The position numbers and the translations under genes were made by a program. The notes under the pieces are model-generated. The model ran no database searches. It was not told the origin of the DNA and was given only the letters and a program-made list of their open reading frames with translations. From Thuidium tamariscinum (lineage: Eukaryota; Streptophyta; Bryopsida; Hypnales; Thuidiaceae), in NCBI GenBank assembly GCA_947034885.2, contig OX344749.2, forward strand, positions 30,023,501-30,087,500: 64,000 nucleotides of DNA. Direction: 5' to 3'. Shown in pieces: positions 10,856 through 22,386 of this stretch. Position 1 is the stretch's first letter, and each line of letters begins with the position of its first letter.

Positions 10856-11690
10856 GGTCGCCGATCTTGTGTTATATGGTTACCCAGGTCAGGGGCGACC
10901 TTTTCATCGATCTTGCAGACTTATATTGATTAAGCTAAGCAAAGTCTGTCTGTAATTTTAGCTAAGGTAGGCCTGTCTGCAACCCATTTCGGTCACCCTA
11001 TATTTGGCCCCACTTCCACCCATACCATCCAAATCTGTTCATGAATGATCCACTTTAGACTAGAAATCTGATAAAATCAGTGCAATTATGTCATTTAGGG
11101 TAACCTGGCAATAGCTGATTGGTGAACACCTAAATGCTTATAGGAACACAAGAAGGTGGTTATGGGTTGTTATTAGGGTGTTTTCGACCCTAGTCTTAGA
11201 CACTTCATAACATTCAGTAGCCCATAGAAGGACTGCCTTTCCCTTTGTGAAGTCCCCATCACCTAATTTCATCTGACATTTCTTGAAGTTTGCAACTTTA
11301 GTTACTAAATGGTGTGAAATATTCCACACCATTTCATCTGCTGGGAGGCAGTGTGACAGGCTGCTAGCTACTGAATGTTATGTTTGTAATTTAGAGCTGC
11401 ACACTTCAAAAATTCACAGAAATTGCAATTTTGATCAGAAAATTATAATTCCACTGAGGCTTGATTTGTGAAACACGTGCACAACTCTGAAAAATATGTG
11501 TTCCTCTTGAAATTGACCCCAAGATAGTGAGATTGCAAATCAGGGTGGTAAGATGTAGGTTGGTCTACCTCATACAGACTTGCAGCGCTGGCCGGACTTC
11601 TTTCCAACCTTCTCGGGAAAACTGCATTTCGATCCCCGAGGAGGAACGCGCGAGGGGCTCCTGCTCACTCCGACATGTACAGTTTAGCTT
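10856..11690. other. 5' flank of the two-membrane-segment gene (copy A)
   Basis: Upstream region of the minus-strand gene, shared with copy B. CATATAACA lies about 20 bases from the ATG, too close to call a TATA box. No other gene supported. Confidence 0.4.
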
Positions 11691-11698
11691 TTGGGGAG
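11691..11698. other. Empty target site of a hAT-type element
   Basis: TTGGGGAG occurs once here. At the matching place in copy B it flanks the insertion at 36454-36915 on both sides. This is the unoccupied form of the site. Confidence 0.9.
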
Positions 11699-12733
11699 GC
11701 ACTCGCTTCAATTCGAGAATTTTGGATCCCTGCCCGCCGATCGACTCTTCAGTACGTTGCATGGGACCCGGCCACATCGAGTGAATAATTGAACAGCGCG
11801 TCCCCAGATTGAGTCTTCGATTCGTACTGGACTCTAAACCCAGGGATCATCAGCCTAGCTTCTACCGAAAAAAAATGGTAAGCTTAGGAATCAGAGCCAT
11901 TTGGAGTATATGGATCCATGTGCCGACCCATGCTCATTCACCCGGCCTACGTACAGTCAACATGCATCGAGAAGTCTGCCAATTGCTTGACTTCAGAATG
12001 GAATTCAGAGTTTAGCTAATTGTTTAGACTTAACTTGGCGATAACGCAATTGATCATTGGTACTTTCCGATCCCCTGACCTTCAGTAGCTAACGCACGTT
12101 AGCTACGATCTGTGACGGTATTGATCTTCTGTAACTAGCCTTCATGGCATGGCTTCATGCAGTTGCTTGACCTGGACCTAGATCGAACAATCGATTTGAT
12201 CAAGTCATACCCCAGACTCAGCCTTCGAATTGGTAATATATTTTCCCCCGTGTCCTTTTTAATGAAAAGCTGCAGGCTTTGAATGCTGAGTCGTGCAAAA
12301 CACTCCTACCAAATTTGCGCACTTAATTAGTATCATGTGGGACTCTTCACAGTTCACTCAAAGTACGTACGGCTCCCCCACCACATTGGATATCTTTTGT
12401 TTGCTCAATAAGGTAGAAGCAGCCATAACCAACCCACAGTCCGGAAGTTTCTGATTAGGAAACGGACAAGTTCCGTGCCTCCCAAGGCTGCCTCAGTTTA
12501 AAAAAAATTTAGTCGGATGTTAGCCTAACAAGTGAAATGTTTTTCAATGGAATCCTCCATTTTGAAATTTCATTCGGCAATTTGCCAAATTTCTATATTT
12601 TCATTTGGCCATTTTCTACTACTAGAATAGGGGGGGGGATGCGACGTTTGTAGCAATGCCTGTGATGTTGTCAGGAACAAAGTAGTGCTTGAAGCAATGT
12701 TTGACAAGAGGCAATTTTCTAAACAACATTTAA
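11699..12733. other. Noncoding part of copy A
   Basis: Shared with copy B. The open frame at 11809-12015 is kept in both copies but shows no motif and is probably chance. No supported gene. Confidence 0.4.
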
Positions 12734-13680
12734 CCCCTAAAGGTTTTTGACTATGTTTTCACCAAAAATGCTCCAAAACTGTCATTTCTAATACAAGTGC
12801 AATTTTTTTTTTTAAAACACATTTTTGACTCATGTAACCGTAGGATCTTGTAGTAAGGTGGTTTGTAAACATGTGGAAAAAATTTCAGAAATTTTTACTA
12901 TGTAGATTGCAAGATATAAGCATTTGAATTGACAAAAATTGTTCTTTTATCCCTGCAAAAATCCGGACAGCTGCACTTCACGAGGTCACATTTGTATGAA
13001 TAAAATTTCAAAATGGGTGGTTACTTTTTGAATTCATACTTCAATGCAAGTTGCCTACATTCTCAAAAAATTTCAAACCATTTGGAATTGTACAACATAT
13101 AGGAAAAAATAAGTAAGTAGAAAAAAGTAAAAAAATGAGCCAAAATACTAAATTGTGAAAATTTTATTCATGGAATTGAAAATTTTCAATCCCAATGGTT
13201 AAAATGTTGTAATAAACAATCTACACCTTCTGCTTTTATTTTTTTCCAAAAATATGAAAAATTGAATTAAACGCAGAATTTCAAACTTTTTTTGTACTGT
13301 AGAGATTCTGTAACTGGCCGCAAACTACCTCAAACTCAAAATCTTCATAACTTTTGACTCCTTGATCGGAATGGATTGATTCAAAGCTTCCCATATTTGT
13401 ATAAACCTAAAGAACCAATTTGAACTTTCACTTTTTAAGAAAAAGCTTTTTTGAAAAAGTTTTTTGAGCTGCCCGGCTGCCCGCCGAGTAAAGAAAACAA
13501 CATATCCTGCCATAACTTTTTAAGTGTGAAGTCAAAAGTTATGAAAATTATTGGGCCTTAAAGCTACTCCTCGGGCACACATTGTATCAAAATTTCAAAG
13601 AAAAAAAATAAAAACTCCATCAATAGTGAGCTGACCAAAAAATTTATAATCTCAAAATACGATGTTCCGGGCTTTAGGGG
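12734..13680. mobile_element. TTAA-target element, 947 bp (copy A)
   Basis: TTAA at 12730-12733 and 13681-13684. Starts CCCCTAAAGG and ends GGGCTTTAGGGG. Also present in copy B at 37966-38909, so it predates the duplication. No coding capacity. Confidence 0.9.
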
Positions 13681-13684
13681 TTAA

Positions 13685-14561
13685 GCAACGTTTAATGAGA
13701 GAACTCCCACATATTGTATTCCCAATGAGTTTCCATCTTCATTCTTTGTTGAGGGCAATATCCCATAAGCATTGTGCTTCATGAGACTCCTGTGAAGTAT
13801 AAGAAGCGTGGCTCTCTCATACCAAACAATGCATGTTGAGTATTTCTATATTGAAGAAGTACAAAATGCGTTGAAAATTGTATTGTACTTTGCATAGTGT
13901 ATAATATATTATATTGTATACATAATATCATACAAATTGTTTATCGTATTGTACAAATATTGTATACTAAACTAAATTTTTAATTGGTCCAAAATGTTGA
14001 AAATCTGCCTTCACACTAACAAACAAATTATTGAGAATGATTATTCCCAAAGAATAGAACAAGTACAATAACATGAGAACTCAAGTTCACGTGTTCCCAA
14101 AGAAGCAAGAAACGTTACCAAAAGCATGTACCAAAACATTGCTTCACCTAAACAACGCCTTTAGTCAAGGTTAAAACAATGTTTAAATGTCCTTCCAAGT
14201 TTACTTTTCTAGTGTATTGAACAACATCTAAAGTGATGCAAACGATACTTAATTCTAGTAGTGTTCACGAATGTAGAAGATGCAACTGGTTTTGGATTTT
14301 GGGGGGTTTCTTTCCCTCCCTATTTTTTAAGTATCCTTGGTAAGGATTGAACTTAGCTAAGGCCCTACCAATCTAGGGCCAAGGATATAGCCTTCGAAAA
14401 ATACAAGGATCCAATAGAGGGTCCAAGTATTTTCCGGACGCTAGTTAGTAAGGTTAGTATTGCAAGTCAAGAAATTTGAATACTACTATGATCATCAGTC
14501 TCAAGTGCCTTGAATGAATAAGATGCATTACTCCCACTAAATCTATTTGAATCAGCCAAAT
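13685..14561. other. Noncoding part of copy A
   Basis: Contains an AT-rich stretch with TATTGTATA-type motifs near 13880-13980. No gene seen. Confidence 0.4.
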
Positions 14562-15489
14562 GGGTTGTTGCAAGAAACACTTACTGTTTTTGGCTCAAAA
14601 TGACCTATTTTGATGAGTCTTGTGACTTTAAGAATAATTTTTTCTTAAATAAAATAAAATATAGATAGTTTGAGAGCAATGAGAATATTGTGTCTCTTAA
14701 AATTGAGACCTAAGAAAATTAAACCCTAAAAGTTATGCACAAGAAAAGCACAGTAGAAAATATAATGAAAATAGACACTTTCATGTTTGATATTATAAAA
14801 ATAGTAAAAAAATTCAATAAAATTCATTAAAATAATCCACTTTTTCTTACATCAAGATGCTTTTCTTCAACCATCTTTGAGAAAAATAAATTATATTCTC
14901 TACACCTTTGCAAAAGTAGTCCACTTTGAACACATGTGGAAGTTGGAAAATTTCTTTGTGGTCTTGTGCGACTTTAGTAAAAGTCCTTGCATGCCAATTT
15001 CAACTTTAAAATTTGCATTTTTGGGTCAAAAATACGACTAAAAAAACCCCAAATGGCCAAGGTGGACATCCAATTGGAGGCTGTTTTAAAATAGTAAAAT
15101 AATTTTAAGAAATTTCAAAAAATGACATTATGTCTAGAACTTTTATATGTACCTTCATTTCAAGTTTTGTGTGAAATGGACAAAAAATGCAAAAGTTTTG
15201 TATTAGATAACCTTCAAGCCGTAGTAGCAATAAGAAGGTTATCGAACATAACTGGTTGTTCACTTTCAATCACAACCTTTGATCTTCATAATCCAAGAGT
15301 GTAGGAAGCAAGTTGAAACTTGAAAGGAAATAAGGTTATGAATTATAATTTGTGATGATGATGTCGATGGATAGCCTATAGCATAGAGCCACGCTAGCAT
15401 TGAAAAGTCAACAACCGGTTATGAGTAAAAAAACACCTCTCTAAGGCCAAGGGGACAAAAAATAAGACAAGTGTTTCTTGCAATCACCC
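14562..15489. mobile_element. GGGTTGTTGCAAGAAA-type TIR element (copy A)
   Basis: Starts GGGTTGTTGCAAGAAACACT and ends AGTGTTTCTTGCAATCACCC, nearly perfect inverted ends, 928 bp. The 4-bp flanks do not match here, unlike three relatives further right. The matching element in copy B is 39910-40844. The open frame at 15122-15304 lies inside and is not a convincing gene. Confidence 0.7.
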
Positions 15490-16198
15490 AAGAACAAGAA
15501 GATTAGGGTAGGGGATTTGCAAAGAATGGTTCTATGTAATCATACCCTAAAAGTCCCTAAAATTTATGTCCCCCCATTTATTGGTGTAGTAAAACTTAAA
15601 AGAGAAAAATTCCCACTCAGTGCATACTACGACATCAACAAAGGCAAGGAGAGAGAAACCTACATGCAAACGATCACACCAATTAGAACAATGTAGATTA
15701 CAATTATGAGAAAGCAACAATAGGTGAGAGGACAATGAGTGACTGCATAGTGTAACAATATGAGGAAGTGGTGGCCTAGTGGGACCATGAGAGGTAAAAT
15801 TGACAAGTTCACATTTGGCAACCTTGTGTCACATTCAAAAATCCTACAAGCCACATTATAGCTCATCAATGGCTGAGAAGCTAGGGCTTGACAACTAAAA
15901 CCAATGGTCCTAGTGCAGTTATTAGAAGTTAATCAATGGCCAATGGATGTGTAATTGGGTACTTGGGTAGATTCACATAATTCATTGATTCCAAAGTCAT
16001 TCACTGTTGATGCCTCTTCACAAAGGATAATTAGTATTATAGACTTATAGGTATACTATATACATGTTAAAATTAATTCCTAGAAAGTATATGCCCGGTC
16101 AGCTACTTGTCAAAAAAAAGAATTTTCAATTGGTCATTTTCCTACATACTCCAAGGGCAAATGGCCAAATTGCCGGGATTTTTTTTCCTAATTGGCCA
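15490..16198. other. Right end of copy A, noncoding
   Basis: Shared with copy B up to 16198. Short open frames overlap on both strands without support. Confidence 0.4.
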
Positions 16199-16659
16199 CA
16201 TTAGGGGAGGAATGAACCCTGTTTGGGGCTGCTCTGAGATGCAGAAGTTAGTTTAGGAACATGCCATTCAGAACTTACTACTATCAGATATGGCCTGAAG
16301 ATTTGCAATGATTGATTTGAAATTTGCAATCATGTATGTCTCTCTGGCTTTTGATAACGGTTGAGATGGTTCTTGAACTGCAATTTTTTGACAGCGCACC
16401 CACCAATATTTGACGTGGTTGGCGCCAATGTTGACGTGTGATCTTTGGCGCCAAAATCAGGGCGCGAATTGTGGACTCAAATACTGCATAGCGGACGTAG
16501 CGATCAAGTTTGATCGACGATGACAAAAGTCACGGTGAACTTGCAGTTCAAAATTTTGAGCTTGCAGGTTTAAATAGAGAAATTTTTGTGGGAACATAGA
16601 ATCTTGAAGTTGTCAATTTTGAAATCAACATGTAAAGGCGCCAAATTCTCTCAGGTTGA

Positions 16660-16850
16660 TCAATGGGTAGTCTGAATTCAGAAATCGAGTTTCAAGTTCA
16701 TCGATCCATACTTTGTATTCAGAAATCGTGCTTCAAGTTCATTGATCAGTAGTAGGTATTCACAGATCAAGTTCCAACTTGATTGATCTATAGTTTGCAT
16801 TCACAGATGAAGTTCAATTCCAACTTCCAAGTTGATCGATTGCTTGTTTG
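16660..16850. repeat. Imperfect tandem repeat, ~60 bp unit, about 3-4 copies
   Basis: Units contain ATTCAGAAATCG(A/T)G(T/C)TTCAAGTTCAT or the variant ATTCACAGATCAAGTTCCAA, each followed by a GATC(A/C) motif. Confidence 0.7.
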
Positions 16851-17129
16851 TATTTTGGAGTGCTGAAGTGCTGGAGATCTGGAGTAACAGGGTTTCAAAT
16901 CTGATAGAGCAGGTACTTCATTTACAAACTCACGTTGGATGATATTCACGTGTTCTACTATAGCGTTACAAGCAGTTACCATGGGAAAGGATTTAATAGT
17001 GTCATGTAACCCTACATGTAACTCCAATATAACTTGCCATGAAATCAAGTTTGCAACTGGTTTCCAAGGTTGGTTCCTTTAGAGCAGAAATTAAAACCTT
17101 CTGTTAATTAAATACCCTCAGACCAATGA

Positions 17130-17625
17130 GGATTACTACGACCAATGCTTGTAGACACTTACTTCAATCACCAAAGTGACCAAACTTTGATTAGCACGTT
17201 GAATTTGATCACCAAAACTTGATCAATTGATCACTTGCATATTGGACTTAAATACTTCGATGAATAGACTTTCATCAAAACAGGAATTGATCTCTTATAG
17301 TCACTAGCTAGCTACGACCAGTGCTTGTGCAAACTTATTTCGATCAATTAAATCCGATCACCAAAACTTGATTAATTCATCACTTCCACACTAATGAAGA
17401 TAACTTCAATTGACAGACTTTCACCACTGCAAAACTTGATTTCGTAGTCACTAGCTAGGTATGACCAGTGCTCGTGGATCATCCAGAGACTTACTTCGAT
17501 CACCAAACTTTGATCAGTTGAATTCGATCACCAAAACTTGATCAATTGATCACTTCCATACCAGACTTGATCACTTTGATCAATAAACTTTCATCACTAC
17601 AAAATTTGATCTCTTAATTAAGTCT
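17130..17625. repeat. Imperfect tandem repeat, ~145-180 bp unit, 3 copies
   Basis: Anchors ACCAATGCTTGT (~17140), ACCAGTGCTTGT (~17318) and ACCAGTGCTCGT (~17464). Each unit carries GATCACCAAAACTTGAT(C/T)AATT and AGACTTTCATCA-type blocks. Confidence 0.75.
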
Positions 17626-17827
17626 ACTATAGCTAACACAAAATGAGTATTACACTTCTAGGACTGTCGCAACGGAGTCGTTTGTATCGTACCTCTCTAC
17701 ATTTTGAGATCAGGAAGAGTATCATGTTCTAGTCCTATGCTTCTACTTGAAGCTCATGTGCTAATGAGAGACATGTTGAATGAAACTCTGCTTTAACTGC
17801 GATGCAATGATTTCACCTTCCATCACC

Positions 17828-17876
17828 ATGCAGTTTCTATGCAGTCTCCATGCAGTCTCCATGCAGTCTCCATGCA
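17828..17876. repeat. Short tandem repeat, CATGCAGTCTC unit, about 4 copies
   Basis: CATGCAGTTTCTATGCAGTC followed by further CCATGCAGTCT units, ending CATGCAAATAG. A unit of about 12 bp. Confidence 0.9.
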
Positions 17877-18214
17877 AATAGTAATTGAAGCCGTCAATCC
17901 GACTTAACATCGATCCTACAACAAACGAACTGGTAAGTCAGGTCATCACAAACTTCAATAGTGCTATATCTGTGCTTTAACTTCTAGCTTATATAGATGA
18001 TCAAAGACATTGAATTAGTAGTACACACTTAGAGTTAATATGTTTAAAGTTTTATTGAAAGTTTTTCTGAAGCTATTAGTGTTTCATTTAGTTTGATTCA
18101 CTATCAAAAAGTGTAGACAAATAGATCACTTTCTAGTTTGACACTTTGACCTTGCAGGACACAGTATCTCAAAGTTGATCAACGAAATCAATCAAACTTT
18201 GCTGTTTTGAAAGC

Positions 18215-19555
18215 ATGGCAAATTTGAATACATATAAAGTGCAAGTATCATTACACCCAAAATATGCACCGTTAATTCAAAGAGGGAAGAATATCAACCA
18301 GCAAGAGCCACGTTCAACTTTTCCAGAAAAACGAAAAGCAGGAGAGTCACACTTGGATTTGTGGCTGGACGGATCAATTTACCCAGTAGACCCTCGCACA
18401 GGAAAACGACCGAAATTCAACTGCCTTAAAGGACTATTGGAATTCGTTGGTGATGGAACAAATGGTCTAATGGGATACACTACTAATCTTGAATCACGAC
18501 CCAATGAAGTTATTGAGAGGTAGTATATTATTGATATGGGAACTTTCAAAGAACAAGTACTTCAACTTCAAAGAGAACTTCAAGAAACGCAACTGCAATT
18601 GCAATCAATACCGGAATTTCAAAGTGAAATTCAAATGTTGCAAAGGGAGAGAAGTTTACTTGATGAGCGATTGAATACTCTGACTATGCAAGTATACACC
18701 GTTCAAGCTGAGAAGCAGGGCTTGGAATTGACAAGTCGATTGGAGAGCGAATCTCACGCCTCTGAGAAACATGCATTGTTGGATTTGCACAAAGAGGAAC
18801 TCAAAGCAGTGAGAAGTGAACACTCAAAGACCAAAGCTACTTTAAATCGTGTATTGCAAAAATTTGAGAGGCTAAAAAAAACTCCACTTAGGTACCGTAT
18901 GCAGGTAAGACAAAGAAAAGATCTTTGCAATCTTTCTCAAACTGGGGGCCATGCTAAAGCTCAAAAAAGACTTTTACGAAGCATTCTTGGACCTGAGACA
19001 GCAAGGAAGGTCCAAGAAAACAATGCAAATACTAGACGATCAGGGCGACTATACGGAGATGAGAATGCACAAATCCAATCTGGACGTCTGTTACGAAGCT
19101 TTGTATCCAAGACTGAAATAAAGTCCATGCTAGATTCACCTTCTATGGGTTTCATTGGAAAAAAGTACGTCAGTTCCTATTTGGATGAGATTGGAAAACA
19201 TATATCGGTCCTGAAGTAGTTCTTGAAGTTGCTGATAATACAGGTATTACTAGAGAGGGGTATAGTTCTTTCTTCAAAAAATTCAAGGGTGCTGCAAAGC
19301 TTGCAGGTTCAGGAATTAGAATAACATGCCTGCCCAATCCCCATCAAGTGAAACAATTGAGGCTTGAAATGAACAACAAGCTCCAAGATTTGATAGGAAA
19401 GCATCGTTACATAGAAAACACTCTCATACTCTCATCTACAAATTCAAAGGTGAAGGGTCCAGTGAAGTATGAACTCTCACAAAAGAACTCATTCTTCACT
19501 GATGTCGAAGTCGTAATGTGCACTATGGTCCGGTTGTATGGTTTTACACCAGAAG
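18215..19555 (+). pseudogene. Transposase-like gene, N-terminal coiled-coil part (disrupted)
   Basis: Begins at ATG 18215 (MANLNTYKVQVSLHPKYAPL). The frame continues through an in-frame TAG at 18521-18523 into a long coiled coil (residues of the LQLQRELQETQLQLQ and LQRERSLLDERLNTL type), then a basic segment. At the GGAAAACA run (about 19194-19200) the frame shifts by one base: before it runs SSYLDEIGK, after it YIGPEVVLEVADNTGITREG and on to LYGFTPE. One missing A would explain the shift. The exon probably ends at 19555 before GTGCGT (phase 1), which joins in frame to 20202. The two breaks suggest a decayed gene, though the homopolymer shift could be an assembly error. The role of this part is unknown; oligomerisation or DNA binding is a guess. 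Confidence 0.65.
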
Positions 19556-19669
19556 GTGCGTTCCAAAATCATAAATATTAAATGATATTAAAATTTCAAA
19601 ACAAAATAAAAGTTCTCTTACCTTTAAAATTGTAGGCAATCAGCTATAGTCCATTACTGTAAGCAATTA

Positions 19670-20115
19670 GACTTTCATCAGACTTTTATTAGACTTCGAT
19701 CAGACTTTGATCAGACTTTGATCGATCATACTTCGATCAGACTTTGATCAGACTTTGATCGATCATACTTCGATCAGACTTTGATCAGACTTTGATCGAT
19801 CAGACTTCGATCAGACTAGACAATCAAACTTTGATCAGACTAGATCAAACTTTGATCAGACTACACAATCAAACTTCGATCCGACTAGAATATTAAATGA
19901 TACTAAAATTTCAAAACAAAATAGAAGATCTCTCACCTTTAAAATTGACTTGCGTTCCAGTTGCAGTTGGAGTCCATTACTGTAGAGAAATAGACTTCGA
20001 TCAGACTTCTATAACTGCAGACAATCAAACTTCGATTAATCTTCAATGATCAGACTTCAATCAGACTCCGATCACTGTAGACAATTAGACTTCAATTACA
20101 CTTTGATCAAAGCAG
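19670..20115 (+). repeat. GATCAGACTT repeat array inside the transposase-gene intron
   Basis: Many copies of GATCAGACTT(T/C)(C/G)ATC and CGATCATACTTC, roughly 10-bp spaced with a higher-order unit of about 45 bp, within the inferred intron 19556-20201. The same GATCA core pervades the 5' flank. Confidence 0.85.
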
Positions 20116-20201
20116 AAAGAAAACAACTCACATTATATTAATCTCATCAAAGAAGTAGAATTCAATTGAAGATTAACACATATGTTGGTGATCCATCACA
20201 G

Positions 20202-21837
20202 AGGTTCAAGGCAAACCTTTAATATTTGTACTGAAACTTGACGAGGCAGAAATCATACACATGCAAAAAATGGAGAGAGTATCAATCACAATCATGAATC
20301 GTGCTCTAGACTCTAATATCTTACCCAATACTCCAGAGTATTTCAGCGTCCAATCCGAGCGTGAGATTTGGCCAATATGTAGTTTCCAGGTACCGAAAGA
20401 AACTCATGAGGTCTTGAAGTGGGTTTTTGACCAGACAAATCTTCCAAATCTAATAGCTGCACACGAAGCAGGTCAACTTTTAAAAGTACCGGAGGTTGGA
20501 GAATTTCAAATAGAATGGCATTTATCAGCAGACATGAAAACCATTAAGAGCATGTTTGGCTTAAAAGGTGGTGCCAACAGTAAATATTGTTGCATTTATT
20601 GCAACCAAGAAAGGAGTAAAGTTGAAGTTCGTACAGTAGCTCATGCAGTTGAATCATTTTGTAGAAGGAAAATGACTTGGTCAGATGGATTATTCTCAAC
20701 TAAAATCCCTGCAGGACCCCTCCCTGCAGCTGAACGTACTCAACGTTGGAAGCCTGTTTTACCAATACCACTTGAACGTGTGCACATTTGCACCCTGCAT
20801 TGTTTAAATAGAATTGTTGAGAAAATCCTGCATCTACACTTTATGTTTCTGTGGACCATCCGAGATACAACTCAACAAAAGTTAGCCATCGAAGAGATGC
20901 AAAGAGTCCTTTCAGCCACTGGTGCCCATGGTGGAAACGTTTTGATCTTCAAAGATGCTGAGCTCAGTGGTAAATCAAACAATGTTCCAAATAAACCATC
21001 TCTAAGTGGAACTAATTGTTCAAAAATTTTCAAGGCTAGCACACTTCCTGGAGGCTCAAATAAGGTGTGGAAAGACATTGTACATGCACTTCGAAATTTC
21101 CAAGGTGGAGGAGAACAAAAAAGAGCTCTACTAGAGATGTGGGCTGCCCTTGATGAACTCAAGCAATACTTTACAAAGTTATCTTTAACTGATGAACAAA
21201 GGCATTTGTTTAAAATGAAGGTGGAGAGTTTCGGTCGTCTTTATGTTCACTGTTTTGGAGAACAACATGTGACCCATTACATGGTTTGATTTCATACTAT
21301 TTTCTTTTTCTCCCTATCAATTATTTTCTAAAAATACTAAAGGAAATCAAAGTGGCTTCATTGGATTAACTTTAAGATAAAACTAAAGTGGGTTTATAGT
21401 ACTAACCTGTTTTTGAATTATGCTTGCAGCATGTTTTAGTGAAGCACGCCACTTGGTTCGTAGATGAATATGGCAGTTTGTCAGTATGGTCATGTCAAGG
21501 GATGGAGTACTCTCACCATGCAGCAAAGTCTGCGTATTTCAAGCACACTCAACATTCTGGTGGAACAACCCGCAAAAGTGCTCTATTGCAAACTTTTGAA
21601 CATTGGTTCAGAATAATACAACACCGCTTTCGAAATAAACAAATAGCTACCACAGACCACGCCAGAGATGACACTGACGACGAAGCTATTGAAGCTCTCA
21701 TCTTAGGTCGTAGGGAGAGGTCTCTTGCATCTAGTGCACAAGCACATTGGGAAAATTGGAGGCTAAACTGTACTCGACAAGGGTCAAAATGGGTGCCAAA
21801 TTCTTGCATCGAAGTCTTACCAGAATCTGAACTTTAG
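20202..21837 (+). pseudogene. Transposase-like gene, RNase H-type catalytic part (two exons)
   Basis: Inferred exon 1 is 20202-21283 (after AG at 20200-20201) and exon 2 is 21430-21837 (intron 21284-21429, GT...CTTGCAG, phase 0). The join 19555/20202 gives FTPE then EVQGKPLIFVLKLDEAEI. Candidate acidic triad: D in FVLKLDE, D in WHLSADMKT, and E in CQGMEYSHHAAK. Between the last two lie a CxxC pair (YCCIYC) and a conserved-looking VHICTLHCLNRIVEKILHLH block, then a helical insertion. The C-terminus ends SCIEVLPESEL. The layout fits a DDE transposase with an insertion domain before the last acidic residue. I cannot assign a superfamily. These exons themselves have no stop or shift; the upstream part does. 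Confidence 0.65.
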
Positions 21838-21888
21838 TGAAAGGTAAACCTTTGCTTTAGTAATCGTCTTCCTTGTTCTTCTATCCAC
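21835..21888 (-). pseudogene. Second, decayed copy of the last exon of the 25324-26833 gene
   Basis: On the minus strand, after GTTTTAG at 21889 and beyond, the sequence reads VDRRTRKTITKAKVYLSLK. This parallels VNRRSEKTKTIAEFLPFIEV in the exon 25324-25404. Nucleotide similarity extends on the plus strand through TGAAAGGTAAA and TTCTTCTAT and into the intron (AAAGCAAATGTTA). It sits directly against the stop of the transposase gene, tail to tail. Confidence 0.6.
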
Positions 21889-22386
21889 CTAAAACATTAA
21901 ACAAAGCAAATGTTATACCACAATACTGACATGGTAAACCTCAACTGCAGTGAGCTCAATTGCAATCTCTGAATGAAGAACACTTGCTCAGTGAGCTCAA
22001 TTGCAATCTCCGAATGTAGAATTGGTCAGCTCTGAATGAAGAATGACCTGCAAAGTGTTGGAGGATTGTCGCGCAGGAGGGGTAAAATCGGTGTGCTGTT
22101 ATCCACTTCAATGTAACTAAGCCTGTACCCATGTACCATGTAATTAGCATTCAATACAAGGGAAATAATACAAAAGGCATGTACATAGTAGTACGTGAAT
22201 TTAGAGACACAATCTTAGGATACAGATGACCCATTACTGTACCTATGGGAGTAGTAGCATAAACAGACTAGGACTAGGACTTGCTAGAAATGCTACCGCC
22301 GTTCCTTCTTACGCAGTTCTCATCGTTCAAGGGTAGTATAGGCTCGTGATTGGAACCTTACTATTTCAAACTTCACAATTGATCAC
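21889..22386. other. Spacer without a recognised gene
   Basis: Contains a short direct repeat, CAGTGAGCTCAATTGCAATC, at about 21949 and 21990. No gene seen. Confidence 0.45.

Larger units (their letters stand above)
4260..16198 (+). repeat. Segmental duplication copy A (~11.9 kb)
   Basis: Matches 29651-41553 in the same orientation with only scattered substitutions and short indels by eye, apart from a few copy-specific insertions. The left break is at a TTAA (4260-4263; 29651-29654 in copy B). The right break falls just after CCTAATTGGCCA (16198; 41553). Sequence outside both breaks differs between copies. It carries the 107-residue and two-membrane-segment genes. Confidence 0.97.
16199..18214 (+). 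other. Repeat-rich 5' flank of the transposase-like gene
   Basis: No gene seen. The stretch is dense in TTGATCA / TGATCAA motifs arranged in imperfect tandem units (listed separately). Such clustered short motifs near a transposase gene resemble the subterminal binding sites of some DNA transposons; that role is inferred. Confidence 0.45.

Noticed and set aside
18519-18550. A short intron removing the TAG at 18521
   Set aside because: GTAGTA could be a donor, but the only nearby in-frame acceptor would leave an intron of about 30 bases, too short for plants.
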